This document shows, piece after piece, positions 54,253-63,050 of a stretch of 64,000 bases of DNA. The stretch lies in the NCBI GenBank assembly GCA_900317515.1, contig ONHA01000006.1, positions 27,518 to 91,517 of the forward strand, written 5' to 3'. The notes beneath the pieces were generated by a model. It was not told the origin of the DNA. It ran no database searches and saw only the letters and a program-made list of their open reading frames with translations. The translations under genes and the position numbers were made by a program. Position 1 is the first letter of the stretch. Each line of letters begins with the position of its first letter. Source of the stretch: an uncultured Eubacteriales bacterium (lineage in GTDB: Bacteria; Bacillota; Clostridia; Lachnospirales; Lachnospiraceae).

Positions 54253-56007
54253 ATGGCGATACTATTTTCTTATCTCTTTCTTGATAACTATCGCTCGCTT
54301 GAGAAGCGGGAGATTTGCTTTGACCATCGATACAAATTCGATGAGACAACGAATACGGTTATGAAGGAGGACGACCAAAAGGGCGGATTTGGAAGTTATT
54401 TTTATGGTAAGAACATCTACTCCGCAACGTGCCTGGTCGGAAAAAACGGAGAGGGGAAGACGAGCTGTATAGACTTCCTTCGCGACAGCTTTGCCTTGAT
54501 AAAATTTAACCTCGACAGCGGAAGGCTGCTTTACCAGAAGGATAGGAACGGCGTTGTCGATCTGCCAGAGGGGGAGATTAGGAGATACCACCTGGACGCG
54601 GGCATGCGGTTTCTGGTTATTTTTAAAAGTGGAGATACTGATTACTATGTGACAAATATGGGTGAGGTTCGGTTGGACAAGGGAGCGTCAAAAAAATGCC
54701 AAGCCTACATTCCAAAAAACAATGAAGGCGACATCGAGTACAGAATTGCCTATTTTTCAATGCTGCGCCTTCCGGATGGCGTTACAGCAGAACAGCGTGC
54801 GTTTATCCGTAAAAGAGATGCTGAAAGTACAGAGGAAGGCTACTACAATCAGAAGATAACAGATATTCAGACACTCTCTGAGCAGTACATGTATGATCTC
54901 TCGGAAGAAAGTCTTAATGCGCTGAGAGTGAAAAAGAGAGATGGTTTTAATGCAGATCTCTTGATGCAAATGGCCTTCTTTGAAAATGGAGATAGTGACC
55001 TACTGGAAGATATCTTGGGAAAGGACTATGAGACGCGCGTAGGACTTGCAGGTGTCGAAACAGGAGACGAACGGATTGATGTAAAGGCGCTGAAAGATAA
55101 TTCATCAACAATGAAGATGCCACTTCTGGATGCTTTGAAGGAAACGACCGCATATTTTTGGCCGTTTTCCTCTGGACAGTACAGCAGGTTTGCATTTTTG
55201 GCAAGGCTGTACTGGTTCATGGGAGGATGGGAGCGTTTCCAGGAGTCTGATAAGACGAAAGGACTTCGTGATAGGAGCATATTGTTATGGGGCGGCAGAA
55301 GACGTTTTGAACATATGAAATACTTCTCGCTTAATTCTGAATCGGTTATCCTCCTCATCGATGAAGGCGAACTCTATTATCACCCAGAATGGCAGCGGCG
55401 GTTTGTGAAGGATGTTTTTGACATCATCAGTGGCTACAAAACGAAAGTTGATGTACAGGTCGTTTTCACGACCAGCTCGACATTTATGCTCTCTGATATC
55501 CTGCGGGAGGATGTAGTTGTGCTCTCGAAACCAAATGCGGAGATGAAACCTTATCTTGACGAGGACATCCAGACCTTCGGGCAGAATATCCACATGCTGC
55601 TGGCCAACCGTTTCTTTATGGACAGCACGATCGGGCAGAGGGCGGAGAGGCTGATCACGGGGCTTTTTGAGATGCTGGCGGATAAAGATGGTGAGCCAGC
55701 GGATAGATGGCGGGAGCGCGTTAAGGGGGCGATTGATGAGCGCTTCAAGGCGTATGTGGGGGCACATCCGAAGAAATTTGAATCAGATGCCGGTTATGAT
55801 GAATTTGTACACGAGTTGATTGAGAGCATCGGTGAGGATTTTTACCGGCGGCAGCTGCTGGGGATGTTTGAGGAATATAGGCGGAAAACGAGAGAACCGG
55901 AATCGCAGGAGGCACTGGTGCGCCGGCTGTTATCGGAGAAAATGAAAACAGCTGATGCCGCGCAGAAGGCGAGCCTTATGCAGGCGATGGAGCTGCTCGG
56001 AGGGTAA
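54253..56007 (+). CDS. SMC/ABC-type ATPase of a putative defence module (PtuA-like)
   Basis: A 584-residue ATPase of the AAA_15/AAA_21 (OLD/SMC-like) class. Walker A is GKNGEGKT (63-70), in the context SATCLVGKNGEGKT that follows a typical FLDNYRSLEKREI start. The ABC signature is FSSGQYSRFAF (SSGQ at 306-309), Walker B is SVILLIDEGELYYHPEW (365-373 core), and QVVFTTSSTFMLSDI stands where the H-loop normally is. There is no TOPRIM nuclease domain at the C-terminus, so it probably works with the HNH protein encoded 8 bases downstream, as PtuA works with PtuB in Septu. The start has GAGG 9 bases upstream. Confidence 0.88.
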   Translation: MAILFSYLFLDNYRSLEKREICFDHRYKFDETTNTVMKEDDQKGGFGSYFYGKNIYSATCLVGKNGEGKTSCIDFLRDSFALIKFNLDSGRLLYQKDRNGVVDLPEGEIRRYHLDAGMRFLVIFKSGDTDYYVTNMGEVRLDKGASKKCQAYIPKNNEGDIEYRIAYFSMLRLPDGVTAEQRAFIRKRDAESTEEGYYNQKITDIQTLSEQYMYDLSEESLNALRVKKRDGFNADLLMQMAFFENGDSDLLEDILGKDYETRVGLAGVETGDERIDVKALKDNSSTMKMPLLDALKETTAYFWPFSSGQYSRFAFLARLYWFMGGWERFQESDKTKGLRDRSILLWGGRRRFEHMKYFSLNSESVILLIDEGELYYHPEWQRRFVKDVFDIISGYKTKVDVQVVFTTSSTFMLSDILREDVVVLSKPNAEMKPYLDEDIQTFGQNIHMLLANRFFMDSTIGQRAERLITGLFEMLADKDGEPADRWRERVKGAIDERFKAYVGAHPKKFESDAGYDEFVHELIESIGEDFYRRQLLGMFEEYRRKTREPESQEALVRRLLSEKMKTADAAQKASLMQAMELLGG

Positions 56008-56015
56008 AGCGGACA

Positions 56016-57092
56016 ATGATTACTCTGAACGCGGAAAAATACAGGGAGAACGGCTTTGAGCAGATTTATCTGAAAGCCGTATATGAGGTGCTCTCCGAAA
56101 ACATGAAGGGGAACAAAACCATTCAGAGCACAAAAGAACCGAAGGTCGTGCGGGAGATAGTGCGGTTCCTGCAGAAATATGGTCTGCTGAGCGTGCTGGA
56201 AGCGGATGTTCCCGCACATACGGATGTTGATGATCTGGACGAGGAGACTCTTTTTGCTGTCATGAAAGCGCTCATACTTGCGGATGAGAAAAAACTAAGG
56301 GAGATGTATGAGCGTTTGGAGACAACGTCATATGAGGAGGACAGAACAAATCTGACGAAGCCGGGACCGCTTCATGAGATTTTTGATTTTCTTAATTATT
56401 TCGGAGATAATGCGTATGAACACATGCGAAAGAAAGAGGTATCTCTCTTAAATGGCGAGGACGAACCCGACAAGCTGCCGAACCAGATGGTGAAGAGCCT
56501 CGAACTCAGGACCTGCCCTTACTGCAACCGGGCATTTATCGGTACGGTCGGGAAGGAAAATCTGGGGGTGCAGCTGGATCATTTTTACAGTAAGAGCATA
56601 TACCCTATCTTTGCGGTATGCCTTTATAATCTGATTCCGAGCTGTTCGCACTGCAACCGGATAAAAACTAACCGGGACGATAAAGAGCTGGTTTCCCCGT
56701 TTAGGAAGGGAGTCTCTTTTGAAAAAAAGATTAAATTTGAGCTTGTTGACGACGGGAAGGTTCAGCTGGTTGTGGATGAATCAGATTCAGAACTGACGCT
56801 AAAGAGCAATGTCCGTACTTTTAAGCTGAAGGAGGCGTACAATTTCCACAATATTGAAGGTAAACGGTTTGTGGATAAGATGCGCGCCTATCCGCCCAGC
56901 CTCATTCGGGAAATTGCCAGGCACATGACAGTCAGGGACGAAATAACGGGCGATGTGATAGAAAAGGTTCCCGTGGAAGCACTCGAGATGGGGCTCTTTC
57001 AGGAGTATTTCTGTGAGCCGGCCGATTACATAAAGAAACCGCTTGCGAAGTTTTACCGGGACCTCTATTATGAGTACAGAGGTTGGGAGTGA
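56016..57092 (+). CDS. HNH endonuclease of a putative defence module (PtuB-like)
   Basis: A 358-residue protein with a central HNH nuclease. Cys167 and Cys170 (CPYCNRAF) and Cys210 and Cys213 (CSHCNRIKTNR) form the zinc site; Asp188-His189 in QLDHFYSKS is the catalytic strand, Asn205 in YNLIPSC and the Asn/Lys of CNRIK complete the beta-beta-alpha-metal fold. The N-terminal 160 and C-terminal 130 residues are helical and unrecognised. It is translated 8 bases after the ATPase, a pair like PtuA/PtuB. Its last 25 bases overlap the 3' end of the convergent HprK-like gene. It probably cuts DNA (or tRNA) on activation by the ATPase. Confidence 0.87.
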   Translation: MITLNAEKYRENGFEQIYLKAVYEVLSENMKGNKTIQSTKEPKVVREIVRFLQKYGLLSVLEADVPAHTDVDDLDEETLFAVMKALILADEKKLREMYERLETTSYEEDRTNLTKPGPLHEIFDFLNYFGDNAYEHMRKKEVSLLNGEDEPDKLPNQMVKSLELRTCPYCNRAFIGTVGKENLGVQLDHFYSKSIYPIFAVCLYNLIPSCSHCNRIKTNRDDKELVSPFRKGVSFEKKIKFELVDDGKVQLVVDESDSELTLKSNVRTFKLKEAYNFHNIEGKRFVDKMRAYPPSLIREIARHMTVRDEITGDVIEKVPVEALEMGLFQEYFCEPADYIKKPLAKFYRDLYYEYRGWE

Positions 57093-57982
57093 GGAAATAG
57101 TTCTCTCAGAACCTCGTCAAGGCACTCCACCGCATCCTCGGAAATGTCGCAGAAAAGCTCGTACACCGGAACCTCCGCGATCAGGCGGTCTGTGAGGTCC
57201 ATCACCCTGAGACGGAAGTCCCTGTCCCAGGTGTTGGTGGTGATCTGCTCCATGAGCTCCAGGGCAGCGCTGAAGGGGTTCATTTTCCGGCAGCGGTTTG
57301 AGGGGGCTTTACGGAGCATCACGATCGCCCCGACCGGGCGGGACTCGTTGCGGCAGATCCCGGAGCTCCCGCAGATCGGCCAGCCGTGAGCGTACCAGCC
57401 CTCTGTCTCGCGGATGAGCAGGGACTTGTCGCCGTTTAAGATCGCCGCGCCGCGGTGGCGGACCCAGAGGTCCGCCTGGGTGGACTTTCCGATCCCGGAG
57501 GGACCCGAGAAGAGCAGAGCCCGGCCGTTCACATCGAGGTAGGATGAGTGCAGGATCAGAGCATTTTTGCGGATCATGATGCGCTCGAGCGAGAGCAGGG
57601 AGTTAAAGACCGTGTCGTAGGAGAGAAGATCGGCGTACTGCCGGTCGAAGGCGACCTCAAATGAGCCCTGAGGGCTCTCGAGGGTGACCGCGTAGGGGTA
57701 CTTTGCACCTTCGAAGCGGAGGAGGCGGCATTCGCCTGCTCCGTTGTCTGTTTCGAATTGGATTAGCTTCGGGCGATCGATGAGGGTTCCCGGAGATTTC
57801 CGGGCCATTGCACTTTGGGTATCGCTTTGGAGATCGTCCGAGAAACGGATTTCATAGACTGCGTCGAGCGTTTCGGGCTCGTCAGCGGCCTCAAAGAGGG
57901 ACATGTTGGCTGGAATCGGCATGTCTTCGGGAAGCAATATTTTGATGCAGGAGTGTCCGATGCGATAAGTGCGGGTGGTCAA
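57068..57982 (-). CDS. HPr-kinase-like protein of a RiPP-type cluster
   Basis: A 304-residue protein with the HprK-type P-loop FSGPSGIGKSTQADLW (GPSGIGKS at 160-167), preceded by ILHSSYLDVNG and followed by AAILNGDKSLLI, all features of the kinase domain of HprK/P. The N-terminal half is unlike true HprK, and no HPr gene is near. Such HprK-like proteins occur in lasso and other RiPP clusters, where one is known to phosphorylate a precursor peptide. The start is TTG at 57982, with AGAGGG a few bases before. It is divergent from the radical-SAM gene and has its own promoter. Confidence 0.83.
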   Translation of the reverse strand: MTTRTYRIGHSCIKILLPEDMPIPANMSLFEAADEPETLDAVYEIRFSDDLQSDTQSAMARKSPGTLIDRPKLIQFETDNGAGECRLLRFEGAKYPYAVTLESPQGSFEVAFDRQYADLLSYDTVFNSLLSLERIMIRKNALILHSSYLDVNGRALLFSGPSGIGKSTQADLWVRHRGAAILNGDKSLLIRETEGWYAHGWPICGSSGICRNESRPVGAIVMLRKAPSNRCRKMNPFSAALELMEQITTNTWDRDFRLRVMDLTDRLIAEVPVYELFCDISEDAVECLDEVLRELFPHSQPLYS

Positions 57983-58017
57983 GGCGGGGCCCTCTTTCTT
58001 TCTTGTTTATCACGAAG

Positions 58018-58047
58018 AGTATACCATATAAGAGCATATGAATCCAA
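58018..58047 (-). promoter_or_regulatory. Promoter of the HprK-like gene
   Basis: On the minus strand TTGGAT (58047-58042), an 18-base spacer and TATACT (58023-58018). It overlaps the first codons of the divergent radical-SAM gene, so the two transcripts could interfere. Confidence 0.6.
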
Positions 58048-59174
58048 TCACCGATGTAAACCCAATTGAACAAATGCTGGTCGACCGGGCCGCCGGGATG
58101 CATCTTCCGATCGCATGCACGCTGGAGCTGACGCCTTTGTGCAATTTCAACTGCCGGATGTGCTACGTGAGGCTCTCCGGTGAGGAACTGCGCGGGCGCG
58201 GAAGGCTCCTTAGCGGCTCCGAGTGGCTCCGGATCGCGGAGCAAATGAAAACCGCCGGCGTCCTCTTTGTCCTTCTGACCGGGGGAGAACCTCTCACGCA
58301 TCCTGATTTCAGGGAGATTTACAGGGGTCTCATTTCCATGGGGATGATCGTCTCGGTGAACACGAACGGCTCGCTCATCGATGAGGAGTGGGCGGACTTC
58401 TTCGGGGAGAACCGGCCGAGAAGAGTTAACATAACTCTGTACGGAGCAAATGAAGAGACGTATGAAAAGCTATGCCGCGCGAAGGGACAGTTTGATAAGG
58501 TCTTGCGCGGGATAAAGCTGCTTAAGGAACGGGGCGTCGCGGTGAAGATGAGCGGGAGCCTTGTTCCGGAAAATGAAGCCCAGACAGGGGTTCTTCTCGA
58601 TATCTCGGAGAGGCTCGATGTGCCGGTCAACATCACAGCGTATATGTACCCGGTCACGAGGGAGCGGGGCAGAGCGTATGATGAGGCGGCGAGGCTCTCG
58701 CCGGAGGCCGCGGCGGACAGGCGGTTCGAGATCCTGCTGCGCGAGTGCAAAGGAGCACCCGGAGGGACTCTTTTGCAGCTTGAGCGGATGCTCGCGCTGG
58801 TTCGACCGCATGAGCCGGCGGCGGACGGACACTATCCGATGCGCTGCCGGGCCGGCAGAAGCGCCGCAGCAGTGAGCTGGCAGGGGAAAATGCGTCCCTG
58901 CGTCATGCTGCCGTATCCGGAGGAGGATGTGTTATCAGACGGCTTCGGGAACGCGTGGCGGAAGCTTACGGAGGCCGCGGCGGCAATCAACACCGCATCA
59001 AAATGCGGGACATGCGAATACCGGGAGCTTTGCCCGGTCTGCGCGGCAGCGGCGCTGGCGGAAGAAGGGGCCTGCGATAAGGCACCCGGATACCTGTGCC
59101 GGTACACGAGACACTATATGGACAGAATTCGGAAAAATGTAAAGGAGATGAGCGGGCATGAAGACAAACCCTGA
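58038..59174 (+). CDS. Radical SAM/SPASM protein (module 1)
   Basis: A 378-residue radical SAM enzyme. The cluster-binding cysteines are Cys35, Cys39 and Cys42 (CNFNCRMC), followed by the GGEP motif LLTGGEPLTHPDFREIY. The C-terminal SPASM-type Cys set is visible: CRAGRS, the CVMLPYPE region, and CGTCEYRELCPVCAA with a final Cys in GYLC. SPASM enzymes of this kind modify peptides (thioether, C-C or epimerised residues) and usually need a PqqD-like recognition protein, whose gene overlaps this one by 17 bases. GC-rich, unlike the second radical-SAM gene in the window. The ribosome site is weak. Confidence 0.9.
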   Translation: MNPITDVNPIEQMLVDRAAGMHLPIACTLELTPLCNFNCRMCYVRLSGEELRGRGRLLSGSEWLRIAEQMKTAGVLFVLLTGGEPLTHPDFREIYRGLISMGMIVSVNTNGSLIDEEWADFFGENRPRRVNITLYGANEETYEKLCRAKGQFDKVLRGIKLLKERGVAVKMSGSLVPENEAQTGVLLDISERLDVPVNITAYMYPVTRERGRAYDEAARLSPEAAADRRFEILLRECKGAPGGTLLQLERMLALVRPHEPAADGHYPMRCRAGRSAAAVSWQGKMRPCVMLPYPEEDVLSDGFGNAWRKLTEAAAAINTASKCGTCEYRELCPVCAAAALAEEGACDKAPGYLCRYTRHYMDRIRKNVKEMSGHEDKP

Positions 59175-59424
59175 TTATATTTTGCGCGAGCTTGCCGGAG
59201 AGACGATTCTTGTGCCGACCGGAGCGGCCTCCCAGAAGCTGAACGGGATGCTGTGCCTGACGGAGACGGCGGCGTTTATCTGGAAGATCCTGCCGGAGGC
59301 CGACGATGAGGAGGCCGTGGTTCAGGCTCTCATGGATGAGTATGAGGTCGATGAGGAGACCGTCAGGAGGGACGTTAAGGCGTTTTTTGAGATGGCGGAG
59401 AAGTATGAGCTGGTTTTGAAATAA
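59158..59424 (+). CDS. PqqD-like RiPP recognition protein (module 1)
   Basis: An 88-residue PqqD-fold protein: strands YILRELAGETILVPTGAASQ, then LNGMLCLTETAAFIWKIL, and the helical pair EEAVVQALMDEYEVDEETVR. The PqqD family binds leader peptides and delivers them to radical SAM or other enzymes. Overlap with the radical-SAM gene implies stoichiometric expression. There is no obvious precursor gene on this side of the module. Confidence 0.88.
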   Translation: MKTNPDYILRELAGETILVPTGAASQKLNGMLCLTETAAFIWKILPEADDEEAVVQALMDEYEVDEETVRRDVKAFFEMAEKYELVLK

Positions 59425-59442
59425 GGGGATAAGAGAACAGGT

Positions 59443-60732
59443 ATGACTACCATCGAACATTTCATGGCTCTGCTTGCAGCAGGGCTTAACCAAACCGAAT
59501 ACCGCATCGATACGCTGCCGGCCGTGGAGGAATGGGACCCCCTCTACAAATACAGCCTGCAGCAGAACCTGCTGCCGATCATCTCCGAGCAGCTGGTCTT
59601 CAGCGGTGTGTATGAACTCGCCGGGAAGGCAATCTCGGGGAAGGATGCGAAGGAACAGAAGGAGGCATTTGCAGCCATCCGCTATAGAAGTATGTTCTAC
59701 GAGAACATGATGGCTTTCTCGACGGATCAGGTTCAGCGGACGGTGCAGTTCTATGACTATTATGAGAAGATCGCCAAAGCCAGCGTGAGGCCGATCGTTG
59801 TGAAGGGAATCGTCTGCCGGAACACCTATCCGAAGCCGGACCTTCGGCCGTCCGGGGATGAAGACCTCTATGTGAGACCGGAAGATTATCAAAAGGTAAA
59901 GAAAGTGCTCCTTGAAAATGACTTCCGCCTCACCGACCGAAGCGCGGATGAGACGATGCTGGAGGAGCTGGAATTTATTAACCCGCAGAATGGCATTCTC
60001 TACGAGGTTCATACGAGTCTGATGCCGAGGATCTCTTCATTTTACGATAAGCATAACGCGGCCTTTGAGGGGGCTTTCGAGCGGGCGAAGATAGAGGTGT
60101 TCGATGGGTATGAAATCTGCACGCTTGCGGAGACCCAGCATCTCTTTTTCCTGCTGAGCCACCTGCTGAAGCACTTTGTGGCGGGCGGCGTCGGAATCAG
60201 GCAGCTCTGCGATATACTGATGTTCATCCGGAAGTATCACGATGTGATCGACTGGCAGGAGTTTAGGGGCTGGCTCGAGAAGTATCATCTGGAAATTTTT
60301 TGGGTCAATCTGATGGAAATCGGAGTCAGGTATCTGGCATTTGAGCCGGAGCGTTACAATGTTCCGATGTACGCCTCGGTGAAACCGGATCCGGGTCTGA
60401 TTCTTGATGATATGTTTGAGGCAGGAGTTTTTGGAACCTCTTCAATGGCCCGCAGGCACAGCGCAAATCTCACAATCAAGGCTGCCGAGGATGAGAAGGC
60501 CGGGGTGACCGGCGGTATCCTGAAAGCGCTGTTTCCGTCAGCGGAGAAGATGGCGGAGCGTTACCCATACTTAAAGGAGAAAAAGTATCTGCTGCCGGTT
60601 GCGTATGGACAGCGGATCGTGACGTTCCTTAAGAATAAGTCTGAACAGAGCGATGAAACCGGACGGTCGGTCACGGAGCTGGGACGTGAACGGGTGGATA
60701 TGCTGAAGAAGTATGGTATTGTAAATAAATAG
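59443..60732 (+). CDS. Nucleotidyltransferase-fold protein (NTP_transf_5-like)
   Basis: A 429-residue protein with a minimal nucleotidyltransferase core: RPIVVKGIVCRNTYPKPDLR followed by PSGDEDLYV, where Asp residues would bind metal, as in the uncharacterised family (PF14907 type) often found beside PqqD and HprK-like genes. The remainder is helical. It could adenylylate or otherwise modify a peptide or sugar; substrate unknown. AAGGGGATAAG precedes ATG 59443. The gene continues the operon 18 bases after pqqD. Confidence 0.82.
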   Translation: MTTIEHFMALLAAGLNQTEYRIDTLPAVEEWDPLYKYSLQQNLLPIISEQLVFSGVYELAGKAISGKDAKEQKEAFAAIRYRSMFYENMMAFSTDQVQRTVQFYDYYEKIAKASVRPIVVKGIVCRNTYPKPDLRPSGDEDLYVRPEDYQKVKKVLLENDFRLTDRSADETMLEELEFINPQNGILYEVHTSLMPRISSFYDKHNAAFEGAFERAKIEVFDGYEICTLAETQHLFFLLSHLLKHFVAGGVGIRQLCDILMFIRKYHDVIDWQEFRGWLEKYHLEIFWVNLMEIGVRYLAFEPERYNVPMYASVKPDPGLILDDMFEAGVFGTSSMARRHSANLTIKAAEDEKAGVTGGILKALFPSAEKMAERYPYLKEKKYLLPVAYGQRIVTFLKNKSEQSDETGRSVTELGRERVDMLKKYGIVNK

Positions 60733-60745
60733 AGGTAATTTAAAC

Positions 60746-61540
60746 GTGAGCATCGGCGGTGATTCAATAAAAAACATATTAAAATCGTGCGTTAGAACGA
60801 TCAGATATATAAAAGGGCGGACTGAGTCCGCCTTTATTTCTGATGAGGACGCATGGTATTGCCCTTGCTGCGGAAGCAAAGTGAGAGCATTTAAGGCGGG
60901 ATCTTTTCTGAATCATCCTGAGATTTATGACCGCAGGTGTTTTGAAAATGTGGAGCAGAATGTTCTTTGTCCGGTTTGTCTTTCATTTCCCAGGCACAGA
61001 ATTATGTGCTGCTGGATTGACCAGAATCTGGAACTGCTGAAAGGGAAAAAGATCCTGTATTTTGCTCCGAATTCTTCGGTGTATTCATTTTTGAGAAAAC
61101 GTGGCTTTGCGGTGACCACGGCAGATAAATTCGCAAAAGCGGATCGCAAACTTGATATCATGCACATTGATTTACCATCTGAGTCACAGGAACTTGTTAT
61201 CTGCAACCATGTGATGGAATATCTTGATGATTACAGAGTTGGCTTTTTTGAATTAAAAAGGATCTTGAAGAAGGATGGACTTCTGATCATCTCTTTTCCG
61301 ACCGATGAATCATTGGAGACGGTATTTGAAGACCCTTCAATTACTTCGCCGGATGCGCGGCGCAGTGTGTTTGGAGAGATTGGTAATCTAAGACTATTTG
61401 GCAGGGATAGTGCTGAATTGCTGGAGAAGGCCGGGTTCGATGTTTCTCTGATTGATGGAGATGCCTGTCCGAAAAAAATACTGCCGGCGGTTGGGCCGGC
61501 AGGGTATGATGTGAATTATTTGTTTTTGTGTAAAAAATAA
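60746..61540 (+). CDS. SAM-dependent methyltransferase with N-terminal zinc ribbon
   Basis: A 264-residue protein with two Cys pairs at the front (CPCCGSKV near 39 and NVLCPVCLSFPRHR near 74) that suggest a zinc site, then a degenerate class I methyltransferase fold: KKILYFAPNSSVYSFLRKRG in place of the glycine-rich loop, AVTTADKF, and LVICNHVMEYLDDYRVGFFE typical of type-11 methyltransferases. The start is GTG at 60746 after AGAGGTAATT. It is noticeably AT-rich compared with the three genes before it. Its target might be the RiPP product or a surface glycan; there is no direct evidence. Confidence 0.75.
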   Translation: MSIGGDSIKNILKSCVRTIRYIKGRTESAFISDEDAWYCPCCGSKVRAFKAGSFLNHPEIYDRRCFENVEQNVLCPVCLSFPRHRIMCCWIDQNLELLKGKKILYFAPNSSVYSFLRKRGFAVTTADKFAKADRKLDIMHIDLPSESQELVICNHVMEYLDDYRVGFFELKRILKKDGLLIISFPTDESLETVFEDPSITSPDARRSVFGEIGNLRLFGRDSAELLEKAGFDVSLIDGDACPKKILPAVGPAGYDVNYLFLCKK

Positions 61541-61588
61541 TATAAGCAAATTATACTATTTATATCAGTGGCTGCATATCTGAACCAC

Positions 61589-61625
61589 AAAAAACCTCTT
61601 ATAGAACAGAATAATCATAAGAGGT
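61589..61625 (-). terminator. Terminator of the minus-strand peptide operon
   Basis: On the minus strand ACCTCTTAT pairs with ATAAGAGGT, followed by a run of T (plus-strand A-run 61589-61594). It lies 30 bases beyond the stop of the putative precursor gene. Confidence 0.82.
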
Positions 61626-61654
61626 CTTGTATATTTGACTATTGCATTAATGAA

Positions 61655-61981
61655 TCAGGTTTCGCAATTAAAAGCAGGAAAATCATTATCCAACTCATTC
61701 ATCCATGCGATCATTGAGTTCATGCTGTTAATGTTAGTAAATCTTGTCTGGCTTCTGAACCAGTTGCCGTAATGCCCGTCTTCACTGGTAGTCCATTCCA
61801 AATTGGCTTTGTAATAATCATAGCACCCCCCGTCTTCTACAGGTGCTGAATTAACCAAGTGCGTGAAATGGAAAACAGACGTTAATTCACCTTCAATATA
61901 ATATTCCCAGCTTAAAGCGATGTTTTCATTTAATCTGATTTCACAACGAGATAAAGCCGGTTTTTCAAAATGCTTTTTCAT
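61655..61981 (-). CDS. Putative RiPP precursor peptide (108 residues)
   Basis: From ATG 61981, set by the strong AAGGGAGGATTAAGAAT site, the product is 108 residues. The N-terminus MKKHFEKPALSRCEIRLNEN followed by IALS resembles leader peptides I associate with PqqD/radical-SAM clusters of Clostridia (MKKxYxKPxL... ending ENIA-like). The remaining 84 residues are rich in aromatic and polar residues (WEYY, HFTHL, YDYY, GHYGNWF) with Cys at 13, 53 and 106. It is the last gene of a PqqD-radical-SAM operon, 4 bases after the enzyme gene and before a terminator. It is long for a precursor; a leader with several core sites or a small structural protein are alternatives. Confidence 0.7.
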   Translation of the reverse strand: MKKHFEKPALSRCEIRLNENIALSWEYYIEGELTSVFHFTHLVNSAPVEDGGCYDYYKANLEWTTSEDGHYGNWFRSQTRFTNINSMNSMIAWMNELDNDFPAFNCET

Positions 61982-61985
61982 ATTC

Positions 61986-63050
61986 TTAATCCTCCCTTTT
62001 GATTCCATTATATAAAAAGTACAGACGTTTTGCACGTTGGCAAAAGTCTTCGGAAACTTGGTCGTAGGAACCACATTCCGCGGCGAGCACTCCGGGGCAA
62101 CGCAAACAATATTCTTCGTATTTACAATTATTGCAAGCTTCAGGTTTATGTATCTTGCTTGTTATTTCCATTAGTTTCTGCCAGGCTTCATCAACAGAAC
62201 AATTATTAAGATCCACATAAGGATTACTTAAAAAACTGCACCAGGACATTTTGCCGTCCCAGCTTACTGTAAATGTTGAGCCGTAAGGCTTGCACTCCAT
62301 CAGATACTCAGGCCTATGTGGAAAAGGTCCATGACCATCAACAAGTTTTTTGAGACGTACCTGATCTGGATTTTTTGATTCTTCCAAGTAGGGCTCAAAT
62401 CTGACAGATGATGCTTCTGATGAGGCGCCTCGAACCGGTTTGGCGATGCCTTCTGTGACGCTGAGATTCAGTTTGCGTTCAGATGCATACCGATACATTT
62501 CCCGAATATCACTTGCATTATTCTTTATGACAATAGATTTCAGAACTATCGGAATGCCTGCTTCCTGCAGGAGCCTGATTGCTTTGTCTACTCGACAAAA
62601 ACCGTTTTCTACCTGACATACTGAACGATATACATCATTATTGGAACCATAAAGTGAAATTCGGACCATGTAGGGCGGACGCTTCTTTAACCAACTCATC
62701 ACTTTTTCATCAATCATAGAAGCGTTCGTCATCAATGTAATGAGAAATCCCATTTCACTGAGTTTAGTATATAGTTCCTGAAAATCCGGTCTGGTAAAAA
62801 TCTCTCCGCCTGTCAGTGAAATATATAATGTTCCAGCTTCCTTTGCTTCTCTGCAAATGCGAAGCCATTCATCTGTAGTTAGTTCCTGTCCAAGTTTTTT
62901 AATGTGTTTATCATCCATATGGATATAACACATGCGGCAGTTGAAGTTGCAGCGAGCGGTGAGTTCTAACTGAGCGAACAAAGGAATGCGCTGTGCCTTT
63001 GCAAATCTCCGAAGAAGTTCCGGATAGGGGGGCATATCGCAATCATTCAT
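61986..63050 (-). CDS. Radical SAM/SPASM protein (module 2)
   Basis: A 354-residue enzyme similar in design to the module 1 protein: CNFNCRMC (Cys34, Cys38, Cys41), ISLTGGEIFTRPDFQELY, and a C-terminal Cys-rich SPASM region with ECKPYGSTFTVSWDGKMSWC and CNNCKYEEYCLRCPGVLAAE. It should modify a peptide after radical attack at an unactivated carbon. Unlike module 1 it is AT-rich, so the two modules seem to come from different sources. The start ATG overlaps the upstream PqqD stop (ATGA, 63047-63050), a classical coupled arrangement. Confidence 0.9.
   Translation of the reverse strand: MNDCDMPPYPELLRRFAKAQRIPLFAQLELTARCNFNCRMCYIHMDDKHIKKLGQELTTDEWLRICREAKEAGTLYISLTGGEIFTRPDFQELYTKLSEMGFLITLMTNASMIDEKVMSWLKKRPPYMVRISLYGSNNDVYRSVCQVENGFCRVDKAIRLLQEAGIPIVLKSIVIKNNASDIREMYRYASERKLNLSVTEGIAKPVRGASSEASSVRFEPYLEESKNPDQVRLKKLVDGHGPFPHRPEYLMECKPYGSTFTVSWDGKMSWCSFLSNPYVDLNNCSVDEAWQKLMEITSKIHKPEACNNCKYEEYCLRCPGVLAAECGSYDQVSEDFCQRAKRLYFLYNGIKRED

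Noticed and set aside
54253-57092. Plain Septu (PtuA/PtuB) system
   Set aside because: The ATPase-HNH pair resembles Septu, but the adjoining metalloprotease and small gene and the terminator between them are not part of the described two-gene system, so a simple Septu label would hide the novelty. It cannot be excluded without a search.
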